From Gammaproteobacteria bacterium (lineage in GTDB: Bacteria > Pseudomonadota > Gammaproteobacteria > Chromatiales > Chromatiaceae): a stretch of DNA of 6,317 bases. The position numbers and the translations under genes were made by a program. Shown in pieces: positions 1 through 5,306 of this stretch. How positions within the stretch are numbered: position 1 is the stretch's first letter; each line of letters begins with the position of its first letter. Below the pieces are notes generated by a model. That model made no database searches. It saw only the letters and a list, made by a program, of their open reading frames with translations, and had not been told where the DNA came from. The DNA lies in contig JAUXDV010000114.1 in the NCBI GenBank assembly GCA_030620735.1, forward strand, positions 1 to 6,317, written 5' to 3'.

Positions 1-42
1 CTGCGCGATATCGGGAAGTTATTTATGGACAACTCCTTAATT
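1..42. other. Short edge segment downstream of the winged-helix gene
   Basis: These 42 bases follow the stop codon of the minus-strand gene ending at 43 and contain no gene. Read on the minus strand they carry GGAGTTGTCCATAAATAAC followed by CTTCCCGATATCG. That run resembles the end of a transposable element or the leader of a further gene, but I cannot match it to a named family and no paired copy is visible in the window. Confidence 0.25.
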
Positions 43-456
43 TCACTCAGACTTCTTGTAGACACCACGAGAAACAGAATCAACTTTGCCATTTTTCTTC
101 AGATAAGCAAGGGTTTGACCAAGGTTGCCAACTGATACGCCAATCGTATTGAGTTTTTCCCTGATCGCGGTGGTATCCATTTCACCAACTTCGTCAAGCA
201 GTTCAACGATCGCAGCACTTATGCCTGTACGTCCTTTTCCCGCTGTTGAAGTCCCGGCTACTTTTCCACCAAGCGCCGTGATCCTGGAATTTACCTCATT
301 GATCTCTTTTTTATGCCGGGCTTGCAGTTGTTTGCGCTCCTCTCGCAACTCAGCAATTTTTTGCTTGTTCTCCTCAGCAATCCACTTTCGTTCATCAATC
401 TCACGTTTTTTTGCTAATTTATACAAATCATCAGCAGTCAAGTTGTTTAAATCCAT
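43..456 (-). CDS. Coiled-coil plus winged-helix DNA-binding-like protein, function unknown
   Basis: This 137-residue protein has two parts. Residues about 5-62 are highly charged and rich in Lys, Glu, Arg and Gln, as expected for a coiled-coil dimerisation arm; the start (LTADDLYKLAKKREIDERK) recalls H-NS/MvaT-type oligomerisation segments. A Gly/Thr/Ser linker (63-77) leads to residues 78-135, which read as a winged helix: SAAIVELLDEVGEMDTTAI, then REKLNTIGVSVGNLGQTLAY, then LKKNGKVDSVSRGVYKK, whose basic hairpin would be the wing. The architecture suggests a small DNA-binding or nucleoid-associated protein, but I do not recognise the family and this role is inferred. The ATG is preceded by a purine-rich AATGAGAATGAAAAG without a canonical Shine-Dalgarno. 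The gene is separated by 416 bp from the next upstream minus-strand gene and probably has its own promoter. The opposite-strand frame over the same region is a shadow. Confidence 0.8.
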   Translation of the reverse strand: MDLNNLTADDLYKLAKKREIDERKWIAEENKQKIAELREERKQLQARHKKEINEVNSRITALGGKVAGTSTAGKGRTGISAAIVELLDEVGEMDTTAIREKLNTIGVSVGNLGQTLAYLKKNGKVDSVSRGVYKKSE

Positions 457-498
457 CTTTTCATTCTCATTAGTTAGTAGTAAAAAATAGTTGTGCTT

Positions 499-544
499 TA
501 TGACAACATGACAAAATATATTACAAAATCAAAACAAATGCAAA
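499..544 (-). promoter_or_regulatory. Candidate promoter and direct-repeat operator for the winged-helix gene
   Basis: Read on the minus strand, TTGCAT (about 544-539) is followed after 17 bp by TATATT (about 521-516), a fair -35/-10 pair in an AT-rich tract some 60 bp upstream of the ATG at 456. Just after the -10 comes TTGTCATGTTGTCAT, a tandem repeat of TTGTCAT with 8-nt periodicity, which could be an operator. The 8-nt period differs from the 11-nt period of a Pho box, so I do not call it one. This is sequence pattern only. Confidence 0.35.
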
Positions 545-621
545 TTGTATAAGAGTGATTGTAGAGAATTCAGTAAATCGCAAGCTATCCTTAAGTCAAC
601 ATCTTCAGCCGGCTAAGTGGT

Positions 622-645
622 ATTGCATCATGCCCGGGATGCAAT
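622..645. repeat. Perfect 8-bp inverted repeat (hairpin)
   Basis: ATTGCATC (622-629) and GATGCAAT (638-645) are exact reverse complements around an 8-nt loop, ATGCCCGG. There is no T-run behind it on either strand, so it is not an obvious terminator. It lies in the non-coding gap upstream of the winged-helix gene. Confidence 0.45.
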
Positions 646-719
646 GCCGGGGGTGTATTTGTACTCTAGAATCCTTGATTCACTAAAATGCTTGCAAATG
701 AGTCAAGTTTTAAAAGAAT

Positions 720-791
720 CTCTCGCTAAGAACGCTAAGAACGCAAAGGGTGCAAAGGTTTTTCTTGGCGATCTTGGCGTCCTTGCGAGAG
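720..791. repeat. Dispersed palindromic repeat (CTCTCGC...GCGAGAG type)
   Basis: The left arm starts CTCTCGCTAAGAACGC at 720 and the right arm ends GGCGTCCTTGCGAGAG at 791. Reverse-complementing the right arm (about 764-791) gives CTCTCGCAAGGACGCCAAG, an imperfect match to the left arm, so the whole is an imperfect palindrome of about 72 bp. Internally the left arm repeats CTAAGAACG in tandem and the right arm repeats CTTGGCG. From memory, sequences of the form TTGGCGTCTTTGCGAG recur between genes in many bacterial genomes. On the minus strand it is followed by ATTCTTTTAAAA, so the transcript from the upstream minus-strand genes might end here. Confidence 0.6.
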
Positions 792-824
792 AAAATGTTT
801 TTTCATGCCTTGTCAGTCTGAGAC

Positions 825-871
825 ATCTGTTTGGACAAAATATATTCAATGCACGGAGTTGTTGAGATGTT
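825..871 (+). repeat. 47-bp direct repeat, copy 1
   Basis: The segment from ATCTGTTT to TGAGATGTT matches 4751-4797 in the same orientation at 41 of 47 positions without gaps. The central run TATTCAATGCACGGAGTT is identical in both. This copy ends one base before the stop codon of the minus-strand gene at 873. It lies next to a palindrome on its left, whereas copy 2 has a palindrome on its right. Confidence 0.7.
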
Positions 872-872
872 A

Positions 873-1163
873 CTAATCTCCAAAATTGAATTTTGATTCT
901 GTATGGTTCTTTTCATTTTCAAGGACCTTTGCCAGATTTTCCATGAGGATGCTAATGATAACTGATTCGATGGCTTCCAGCAGGTTGGGAAAAGGTCTGC
1001 CCGACCATGGCTGGCCTTTGGTTTTCAGAATCCAATTAGAACCAATCTCTTCAATTGTGTATTTTTCATTGATAATGATTTCATCATTTTCCATACGAGC
1101 AGTATCCATTTTCATACTTGATAGTATGCGGTTTACTGTTTCAAAATTATCAAAAAGTTTCAC
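873..1163 (-). CDS. Small hypothetical protein
   Basis: This 96-residue acidic protein is of no family I recognise. Residues 28-48 alternate polar and hydrophobic residues (EIIINEKYTIEEIGSNWILK), suggesting a small beta-sheet, and residues 60-84 look like an amphipathic helix (NLLEAIESVIISILMENLAK). No signal peptide or clear transmembrane segment is seen. The first codon is GTG (1163-1161), preceded by GACGGGGAAA as a possible ribosome site; internal ATG codons at Met17 or Met19 are alternatives. It lies 76 bp downstream of the two-helix membrane protein on the same strand and could be the last gene of that operon. The opposite-strand frame at 886-1197 lacks a ribosome site and gives a less protein-like sequence, so I prefer the minus strand. 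Confidence 0.55.
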   Translation of the reverse strand: MKLFDNFETVNRILSSMKMDTARMENDEIIINEKYTIEEIGSNWILKTKGQPWSGRPFPNLLEAIESVIISILMENLAKVLENEKNHTESKFNFGD

Positions 1164-1239
1164 TCGAAAGTTTCCCCGTCTTTTAGACGTAGAGTAATTT
1201 TATTGACCATGTTTCACCATCCGCGCTGATGCCATGCAA

Positions 1240-1848
1240 TTACTTGCGATATTTGGATCGTTGATATGCGGAATCCATCTGATTATCAGCATACTCAATC
1301 CTCCACATTGTAGTTGAATCCTCTTTTTTCAACTCCTCTTTGCTGATGCCGGCAAGAGACCGCTCTGTGATCTCCTGCAGTTTTTCCCTGGCTTCAATGG
1401 CAGTCTGGCAATCAGCGTCATCTTCCATCTTGCCCTTGAACGTCAGGGCGGAATGGCACCTGGAGGCAGAATTAAAGTAGTCTTCGATCAGTGTGCGATT
1501 GTTGCTAAAGAATGCTTTAATTGCATTCATGCGCTCTTGTGCAACTCTGCGCGACTTTTCAGCCTGCGCTATGCGTCGCAGTTCCATCTCGGCCTCATCC
1601 ACGCGTCCCGGTACTTCAGCAGGGGCGATACGGGCGGCGCTCTTTTCCATTTTATCGTGATGCTTCTGAGCGGCCCGTTGCGTCTCCCTCTGTTGCTTCT
1701 CCTGATTCGTCTGGTACATATCAAGGCCGATAAGCGAGGCAATGACCAAGGTGATTGGTATGGTGATGCGTAATGCAACGCGCCAATCGTAAATGGCATA
1801 CAGCGCCAGGGCTATGCCGATGATGATTATAAACGCTATCCTGATCAT
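1240..1848 (-). CDS. Two-helix membrane protein with charged coiled-coil domain, function unknown
   Basis: The 202-residue product begins with two hydrophobic stretches, residues about 2-20 and 27-43, joined by a tight YDWRVALR turn, so it probably sits in the inner membrane as a hairpin with the long C-terminal part in the cytoplasm. Residues about 45-110 are very rich in Gln, Glu, Lys, Arg and Ala (QEKQQRETQRAAQKHHDK and later RRIAQAEKSRRVAQERMN), typical of coiled-coil. The remaining globular part carries two cysteines, Cys131 and Cys147, that could pair. I do not recognise a family. The start is well supported: ATG at 1848 has AGGAG (1860-1856) 7 nt upstream. The gene begins 48 bp after the end of the metallophosphoesterase gene on the same strand, so co-transcription is likely. 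Confidence 0.75.
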   Translation of the reverse strand: MIRIAFIIIIGIALALYAIYDWRVALRITIPITLVIASLIGLDMYQTNQEKQQRETQRAAQKHHDKMEKSAARIAPAEVPGRVDEAEMELRRIAQAEKSRRVAQERMNAIKAFFSNNRTLIEDYFNSASRCHSALTFKGKMEDDADCQTAIEAREKLQEITERSLAGISKEELKKEDSTTMWRIEYADNQMDSAYQRSKYRK

Positions 1849-1855
1849 GTTGTTT

Positions 1856-1860
1856 CTCCT
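1856..1860 (-). promoter_or_regulatory. Shine-Dalgarno site of the two-helix membrane protein
   Basis: On the minus strand AGGAG lies 7 nt upstream of the ATG at 1848. It is the clearest ribosome-binding site among the minus-strand genes and fixes the start of that protein. Confidence 0.7.
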
Positions 1861-1896
1861 GCGTTGCCCTGCCAGCTATCGCATAATTGCGGAGGA

Positions 1897-2835
1897 TTAT
1901 TTCACATAACTCAATGCGCTATCCTGGAGTTTTTGCACTTCATGCTTCCCTCCGTCCCAGTGATAAGCCACGAGCGCCCCGCCTTTTCCTGCAGAGTAAT
2001 CGAGACAAGCCAGGTTGCTGCGAATGATTCGAGGCTCTCCAGACAACCAGTAATGACCAAAAAAGACTGGCGGCGCATCTTGCGGATAAATAGAGTCATT
2101 GTCCATTGATTCTATTCTGGTCTCTGGCAGCACCACGCCTTCGGGAACCATGCCAATATCCCTGTATGTACAATGAGTCGTGGTTTCCCACCACTTGATG
2201 CGGATGTTGTGGCGTACATTTTCATCTTTGTCCTCGAAGGTTTCACCCTCGGGAAGTGGAATTTCAGGGCCTTTAAGCAGGACTTCAATATCCTCATAGG
2301 GCTGACTCTCTTTCTCTGCTGCATTGACAGTGTATTCATCGGTCAGTATTGGCTGTGTGCGGTCAATGATTTTCTGATTCCAGCAGGCATGAACTGCTCG
2401 AAACAGGAGGTCACCATTGACCGGATTTTTGATTTCCAGGTAGAGAGGCAGTTTTTTGAACCACGCAATGAGATTTTGAGTCTCCTCGTCTTTCACAGCA
2501 TACTCTTTCAGAAATGCTTCATGCTGGAGGGTGTTCTTCTCGCTGTGAGGACGCAGTGGATCAGCCGTTTCAGGATGTAGAGTGTGGTAGCAGATTGCAT
2601 TGAATTCGTGGTTTCCCATAACGGCGAGTGCATGACCCTGATCCACCATGCTGCGGACAATTTCAATAACCCGTTGATGCTGGCTGCCCCTGTCAATAAA
2701 GTCACCCAGAAAAACAACTTTGGCATTGCTATGCTGATAAACACCGCTGGAATTCTCATAACCAAGATGCAGCAGCAGCTCTTCGAGTTTATCAGCGTGT
2801 CCGTGAATATCTCCAATAATGTGATAGTTATTCAA
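1897..2835 (-). CDS. PPP-type metallophosphoesterase (calcineurin-like)
   Basis: This 312-residue protein carries the full metal-binding signature of the calcineurin-like phosphoesterase fold. It has GDIHG (residues 8-12; Asp9, His11), GDFIDRG (44-50; Asp45), GNHE (74-77; Asn75, His76), His149 in VHACW and His261 in FFGHYW. These residues coordinate the two catalytic metal ions in the family, which includes PrpE/ApaH-like diadenosine polyphosphate hydrolases and Ser/Thr phosphatases. The spacing and the CLDYSAGKGGALVAY ending fit the bacterial PPP group, but the substrate cannot be read from the sequence. Residues about 155-255 form a charged insertion not typical of the shortest family members. 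The start must be TTG at 2835: the first metal motif begins at residue 8, leaving no room for a later start. The gene overlaps the upstream hydrolase by 8 nt, indicating translational coupling. The protein should be cytoplasmic. Confidence 0.9.
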   Translation of the reverse strand: MNNYHIIGDIHGHADKLEELLLHLGYENSSGVYQHSNAKVVFLGDFIDRGSQHQRVIEIVRSMVDQGHALAVMGNHEFNAICYHTLHPETADPLRPHSEKNTLQHEAFLKEYAVKDEETQNLIAWFKKLPLYLEIKNPVNGDLLFRAVHACWNQKIIDRTQPILTDEYTVNAAEKESQPYEDIEVLLKGPEIPLPEGETFEDKDENVRHNIRIKWWETTTHCTYRDIGMVPEGVVLPETRIESMDNDSIYPQDAPPVFFGHYWLSGEPRIIRSNLACLDYSAGKGGALVAYHWDGGKHEVQKLQDSALSYVK

Positions 2836-3691
2836 TAGTCACTTTCCCGGGAAACAGTCCCGCTTGCCGTAGAAAATGGACGAGTTGATCGCCATGCTCC
2901 TCTATTTTGTCAACCGAATCATGGCCTGCGTCATCGACCAGCAGCAACTCTATATCAGCTGCACGGGAGAGGGCTTCGGCATCCGAGACGGGCACGGTGT
3001 CGTCAGCCATGCCATGCACCAGCAGCACAGGGCAGTTGATCTTACCCAGGGTATTTACGGGGGCGATCTGCTCGAAGCGATGCCCGATGACCCACTCCAC
3101 ATAGCGCAGGATCCCGTTCAGCAGCAGGGAAGGGAGATAGAAGCGTTCAAGATAACGGCGCATCATCCACTCCGGATGGGCGAAAGCAGAGATGCTAATG
3201 ACGGCCGCTAGATCGTCGCGTCGTGATGCCTCCAGAAGGACGGCGCCTGCTCCCACGGAGTGGCCCAGCAGCACAATTTTCTGAGATGGATTATCGAAGT
3301 GGGACTTTATCCAGTCGACGGCACAGCCCGCATCCTCGGCGAAACGCGGCAGGGAGGAAAAACTGTCCGAATCACTGCCGCCATGGTTTCTGGAATCCAC
3401 CAGCAGCACGTTCATTCCCGCATTCAGGAAGGGGCGGGCGACCGGCAGCATCAACTCCGCATTCCCGCCCCATCCATGCAGTATGATGATCACAGGAGCT
3501 TGCACGGTAGCGGGCAGCAGCCAGGCAAACAGCCGCTTGCCTCGAACTGTTGGAATATTCGCGCAAGTGAAGTCAATCCCAAGATCTGACGGCGAGCCGC
3601 TCTCTACATTTCGCGGCGGGCGGAAACCAAGATGGATTGCCAGCAGCAGGAGTATCATGAAACCTGGCAAAATGAGGAGTAGCCAATACAT
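2828..3691 (-). CDS. Membrane-anchored alpha/beta-hydrolase
   Basis: The 287-residue product has one hydrophobic N-terminal segment (residues about 2-22) without an obvious cleavage site, probably a membrane anchor. A complete alpha/beta-hydrolase domain follows. HGWGG (72-76) forms the oxyanion-hole loop, VDSRNHGGSD (98-107) is typical of the fold, and GHSVG (143-147) is the nucleophile elbow with Ser145. HGMADDTVP (226-234) supplies the acid, probably Asp230, and AGHDS (255-259) the catalytic His257. The pattern resembles the YqkD/FrsA-like or peptidase S9-like serine hydrolases; the substrate, perhaps an ester, is unknown. The ATG at 3691 lacks a strong Shine-Dalgarno. The gene is first in a minus-strand group and overlaps the phosphoesterase by 8 nt. 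It is divergent from the deacetylase gene, with 63 bp between their start codons. Confidence 0.88.
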   Translation of the reverse strand: MYWLLLILPGFMILLLLAIHLGFRPPRNVESGSPSDLGIDFTCANIPTVRGKRLFAWLLPATVQAPVIIILHGWGGNAELMLPVARPFLNAGMNVLLVDSRNHGGSDSDSFSSLPRFAEDAGCAVDWIKSHFDNPSQKIVLLGHSVGAGAVLLEASRRDDLAAVISISAFAHPEWMMRRYLERFYLPSLLLNGILRYVEWVIGHRFEQIAPVNTLGKINCPVLLVHGMADDTVPVSDAEALSRAADIELLLVDDAGHDSVDKIEEHGDQLVHFLRQAGLFPGKVTIE

Positions 3692-3754
3692 CGTTACTGC
3701 TTTGCGTTGTCTGAGAGTTACAGATTACTACATCTTTAAGCGAGATTCACATTG
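3692..3754. promoter_or_regulatory. Divergent intergenic promoter region (hydrolase / deacetylase)
   Basis: The 63 bp between the two divergent start codons must contain both promoters unless they lie inside the genes. On the plus strand TTGTCT (3707-3712) and TACATC (3729-3734) are 16 bp apart, a weak match to sigma-70. I see no clear pair on the minus strand and no strong dyad, so no specific regulator can be proposed. Confidence 0.3.
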
Positions 3755-4711
3755 ATGTCCAGCAACACCATCATCTACGCCGATGAACGACTTGCCAGCT
3801 ACAACTTCGGTGAAGAGCATCCTTTCGGCCCTGCGCGCTACCGCGCATTCTATGATGAATTCATCGCTCGCGGGCTGGATCAGAGGTGCGTTATCGGTAA
3901 TGCGGTTGTAGCAGACCGCGCTTCCATCGAATTGTTTCACACACCGGCTTATGTCGGGCACGTGATCGAGGCGTCGCGAACCGGCGCAGGCTATCTGGAC
4001 CAGGGTGACACGCCGGCGGTCAAGGGTATCTACGAAGCAGCGGCGCTGGTGGCTGGAAGCGTGCTGGACGGCGTGGAGAAGCTTGTAAAGGGAGAGCGCC
4101 TGCGCGCCTTCGTTCCCATCGCGGGCCTGCACCATGCAAGCCGTGATTCAGCGGCGGGCTTCTGCGTCTTCAACGACTGCGGCATCGCCATCGAGGCGCT
4201 GCGCAGTCAGCATGGCATTCAGCGCGTCGCCTATGTTGACATCGATGCCCACCATGGCAACGGCGTCTTCTACGCCTTCGAGGAAGATCCGGATCTGATC
4301 TTTGCCGACCTGCACGAGGACGGCCGCTATCTCTACCCCGGCAGTGGTGCAGCCGAAGAGACCGGCAAGGGCGATGCTGCGGGAACAAAGCTGAACATCC
4401 CGATGCGTCCCGGCGCCGATGATGCGGATTTTTATGCCGCCTGGGAGAGAGTAGAGACTCACCTGGCTGAGGCTGAGCCGGAGTTTTTTATATTTCACTG
4501 CGGCGCCGACAGTATCAAGGGCGATCCCATTACCGATATGGCCTACTCAGCCGAGGCGCACCGTCATGCAGCCAGCCGTCTGTGCAAACTGGCGGACCGC
4601 TATGCGGGCGGACGCCTGCTGGCGCTGGGAGGAGGCGGCTACAATCTGCACAATATCGCCGAAGGCTGGAACGCCGTGGTCGAGGCGCTGCTGGCGCAGA
4701 TAGAGAAGTGA
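3755..4711 (+). CDS. Zinc-dependent histone-deacetylase family protein (AcuC-like deacetylase)
   Basis: The 318-residue protein covers the length of the HDAC/AcuC/acetylpolyamine amidohydrolase domain. Motifs in order (numbered from the ATG at 3755) are GLHHAS (124-129) with the charge-relay pair His126/His127, GFCVFND (135-141), VDIDAHHGNG (161-170) with zinc ligands Asp164 and His166, DLHEDG (185-190), YPGSG (194-198), HCGADS (248-253) with the third ligand Asp252, and LGGGGYN (291-297) with catalytic Tyr296. All catalytic residues are present, so it should be active. The family removes acetyl groups from lysine side chains or small amines; bacterial AcuC acts on acetyl-CoA synthetase, but no acs or acuA gene is nearby, so I leave the substrate open. 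The ATG at 3755 is chosen over the TTG at 3752, although TTG has slightly better spacing from CGAG (3741-3744). The gene is visibly richer in G+C than its neighbours. Confidence 0.93.
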   Translation: MSSNTIIYADERLASYNFGEEHPFGPARYRAFYDEFIARGLDQRCVIGNAVVADRASIELFHTPAYVGHVIEASRTGAGYLDQGDTPAVKGIYEAAALVAGSVLDGVEKLVKGERLRAFVPIAGLHHASRDSAAGFCVFNDCGIAIEALRSQHGIQRVAYVDIDAHHGNGVFYAFEEDPDLIFADLHEDGRYLYPGSGAAEETGKGDAAGTKLNIPMRPGADDADFYAAWERVETHLAEAEPEFFIFHCGADSIKGDPITDMAYSAEAHRHAASRLCKLADRYAGGRLLALGGGGYNLHNIAEGWNAVVEALLAQIEK

Positions 4712-4750
4712 TGTCATGTAAGTTCTCAATAAGCCAGTATGAATGCCGTT

Positions 4751-4797
4751 ATCTGTTTTAACAAAATGTATTCAATGCACGGAGTTAATGAGATATT
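4751..4797 (+). repeat. 47-bp direct repeat, copy 2
   Basis: This is the second copy of the sequence at 825-871, matching at 41 of 47 positions, with differences at repeat positions 9-10, 18, 37-38 and 44. It begins 40 bp after the deacetylase stop and ends only a few bases before the first MITE-like palindrome. Both copies thus sit at gene ends and beside palindromic repeats. Confidence 0.7.
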
Positions 4798-4802
4798 GCG
4801 AA

Positions 4803-4931
4803 ATGCTCTTGCAAAACTCCGTCATTCCGGCATTTTTTTAGCCGGAATCCATTTCTTTAATCTGTTAGTGGTTGATTTACTGGATTCCGGCCTTCGCCGG
4901 AATGACGTTTTTAGAGTTTTGCAAGAGGCTC
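4803..4931. mobile_element. MITE-like palindromic element 1
   Basis: The ends are CTCTTGCAAAACTC (4806-4819) and GAGTTTTGCAAGAG (4914-4927), a perfect 14-bp terminal inverted repeat. Inside are nested perfect arms: CGTCATTCCGGC (4820-4831) with GCCGGAATGACG (4896-4907), and GCCGGAATCCA (4841-4851) with TGGATTCCGGC (4881-4891). The right outer end continues as GAGGCTC, as in element 2. It has no coding capacity, and its size and terminal repeats fit a miniature inverted-repeat element that would need a transposase encoded elsewhere. I cannot name the parent insertion sequence and see no clear target-site duplication. Confidence 0.7.
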
Positions 4932-5011
4932 ACGAGAAGCCGGGTTAAATTCGCCATCCGCCACTCTTCAAAAACAAGCAAACTCATTCCTGTAATAATT
5001 TTTTCATGCGC

Positions 5012-5029
5012 CTGTCATTAATTTGTCAT
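5012..5029 (+). promoter_or_regulatory. Pho box (PhoB binding site)
   Basis: CTGTCATTAATTTGTCAT contains two TGTCAT half-sites with 11-bp periodicity (5013-5018 and 5024-5029) and an AT-rich spacer. That is the layout of the PhoB box known from E. coli, where a CTGTCAT repeat is separated by four AT-rich bases. It would replace the -35 element and make transcription dependent on the PhoR/PhoB phosphate-starvation system. The -10 hexamer lies 10 bp downstream, the spacing seen at known Pho promoters, which strengthens the call. Confidence 0.78.
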
Positions 5030-5039
5030 CTTTATCTTC

Positions 5040-5045
5040 AATAAT
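5040..5045 (+). promoter_or_regulatory. -10 element of the Pho-box promoter
   Basis: AATAAT matches TATAAT at five of six bases and starts after a 10-bp gap behind the Pho box. There is no sigma-70 -35 hexamer at the usual distance apart from the Pho box itself, as expected for an activator-dependent promoter. Transcription would start around 5052, giving a leader of about 58 nt before the ATG at 5110. Confidence 0.6.
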
Positions 5046-5109
5046 TCGCTTCTCTTTCCGGGCATGATGTTAAAGGTCCGGCAGTTCCCAACAACAGAGA
5101 TACGACAAC

Positions 5110-5208
5110 ATGAGTAAATCAGAATTTTATCTTACAGCATCGGTTATCATCGTTGGCTCGGCCATGAGCATAGTGCTGCTCTGGGCAGTCCTGTCGCTTC
5201 CAGCGTAG
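5110..5208 (+). CDS. 32-residue single-helix membrane peptide, predicted Pho regulon
   Basis: An ATG at 5110 opens 32 codons ending in TAG at 5206-5208. The peptide starts MSKSEFYLTA with a short polar head carrying Lys3 and Glu5. Residues about 8-30 form one continuous hydrophobic segment rich in Val, Ile, Leu, Ser and Ala, with Trp25, and the chain ends LSLPA. This is the shape of a bacterial single-pass micropeptide such as those that bind transporters or oxidases, but I recognise no family. The ribosome site is weak (AGAGA at about 5096-5100, 9 nt upstream). Support comes from context: Pho box and -10 upstream, terminator about 75 nt downstream, and flanking by two related MITEs. It could instead be a chance frame in a small RNA. 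A 68-codon opposite-strand frame overlaps it. Confidence 0.6.
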   Translation: MSKSEFYLTASVIIVGSAMSIVLLWAVLSLPA

Positions 5209-5283
5209 TTCAGAGCAGCCACTCACCACAACCTTTTTCAGCACGTAAATAGAGCAGCAGACCGTTCGCCACCAAACCCTCAC

Positions 5284-5306
5284 CCGGCCACTGAGCCGGT
5301 TTTCTT
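5284..5306 (+). terminator. Intrinsic terminator of the Pho-box transcript
   Basis: CCGGC (5284-5288) pairs with GCCGG (5295-5299) around the loop CACTGA, and TTTTCTT follows directly (5300-5306). A short all-GC stem with a T-tract is a standard Rho-independent terminator. Together with the promoter at 5012-5045 it defines a transcript of roughly 250 nt containing the 32-codon frame. Confidence 0.6.

Larger units (their letters stand above)
457..872. other. 416-bp intergenic region with repeats and no convincing gene
   Basis: The region separates two minus-strand genes. It holds the promoter area of the winged-helix gene (about 457-545), a small hairpin at 622-645, a larger palindrome at 720-791 and one copy of a 47-bp repeat at 825-871. 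An 82-codon plus-strand frame (617-865) runs through the palindrome, and its Ala-Lys-Asn-rich peptide is a translation of the repeat, so I do not call it a gene. Confidence 0.6.
4712..5109. other. Repeat-rich intergenic region upstream of the small ORF
   Basis: These 398 bases hold copy 2 of the 47-bp repeat, the first MITE-like palindrome and then the Pho box with its promoter and leader. A 69-codon plus-strand frame (4739-4948) spans the palindrome. Its LLDSGLRRNDV peptide is simply the translation of a GATTCCGGCCTTCGCCGGAA repeat and is not a gene. I see no clear intrinsic terminator directly after the deacetylase stop. Confidence 0.65.

Noticed and set aside
617..865. 82-codon plus-strand frame with an Ala-Lys-Asn-rich middle
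   Set aside because: It runs straight through the palindrome at 720-791 and the 47-bp repeat, has no good ribosome site, and its sequence is what translation of such repeats gives.
886..1197. 103-codon plus-strand frame opposite the small hypothetical gene
   Set aside because: It is rich in Ser, Phe and Met in the way antisense frames are, and has no ribosome site; the minus-strand frame reads more like a protein.
1453..1773. Plus-strand and alternative minus-strand frames across the two-helix membrane protein gene
   Set aside because: They are shadows of the 1240-1848 gene, which has a clear ribosome site, membrane helices and coiled-coil.
3728..4498. Long minus-strand frames across the deacetylase gene
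   Set aside because: They arise from the high G+C of the deacetylase gene; they lack motifs, while the plus-strand frame has a full set of catalytic residues.
4739..4948. 69-codon plus-strand frame containing LLDSGLRRNDV
   Set aside because: It is the translation of the MITE-like palindrome; this peptide is a familiar spurious product of GATTCCGGCCTTCGCCGGAA repeats.
5064..5117. 17-codon frame starting at the tandem ATG in the leader of the Pho transcript and ending at TAA (5115-5117), overlapping the 32-codon start
   Set aside because: A leader peptide is conceivable, but there is no ribosome site upstream and nothing distinctive in the peptide.
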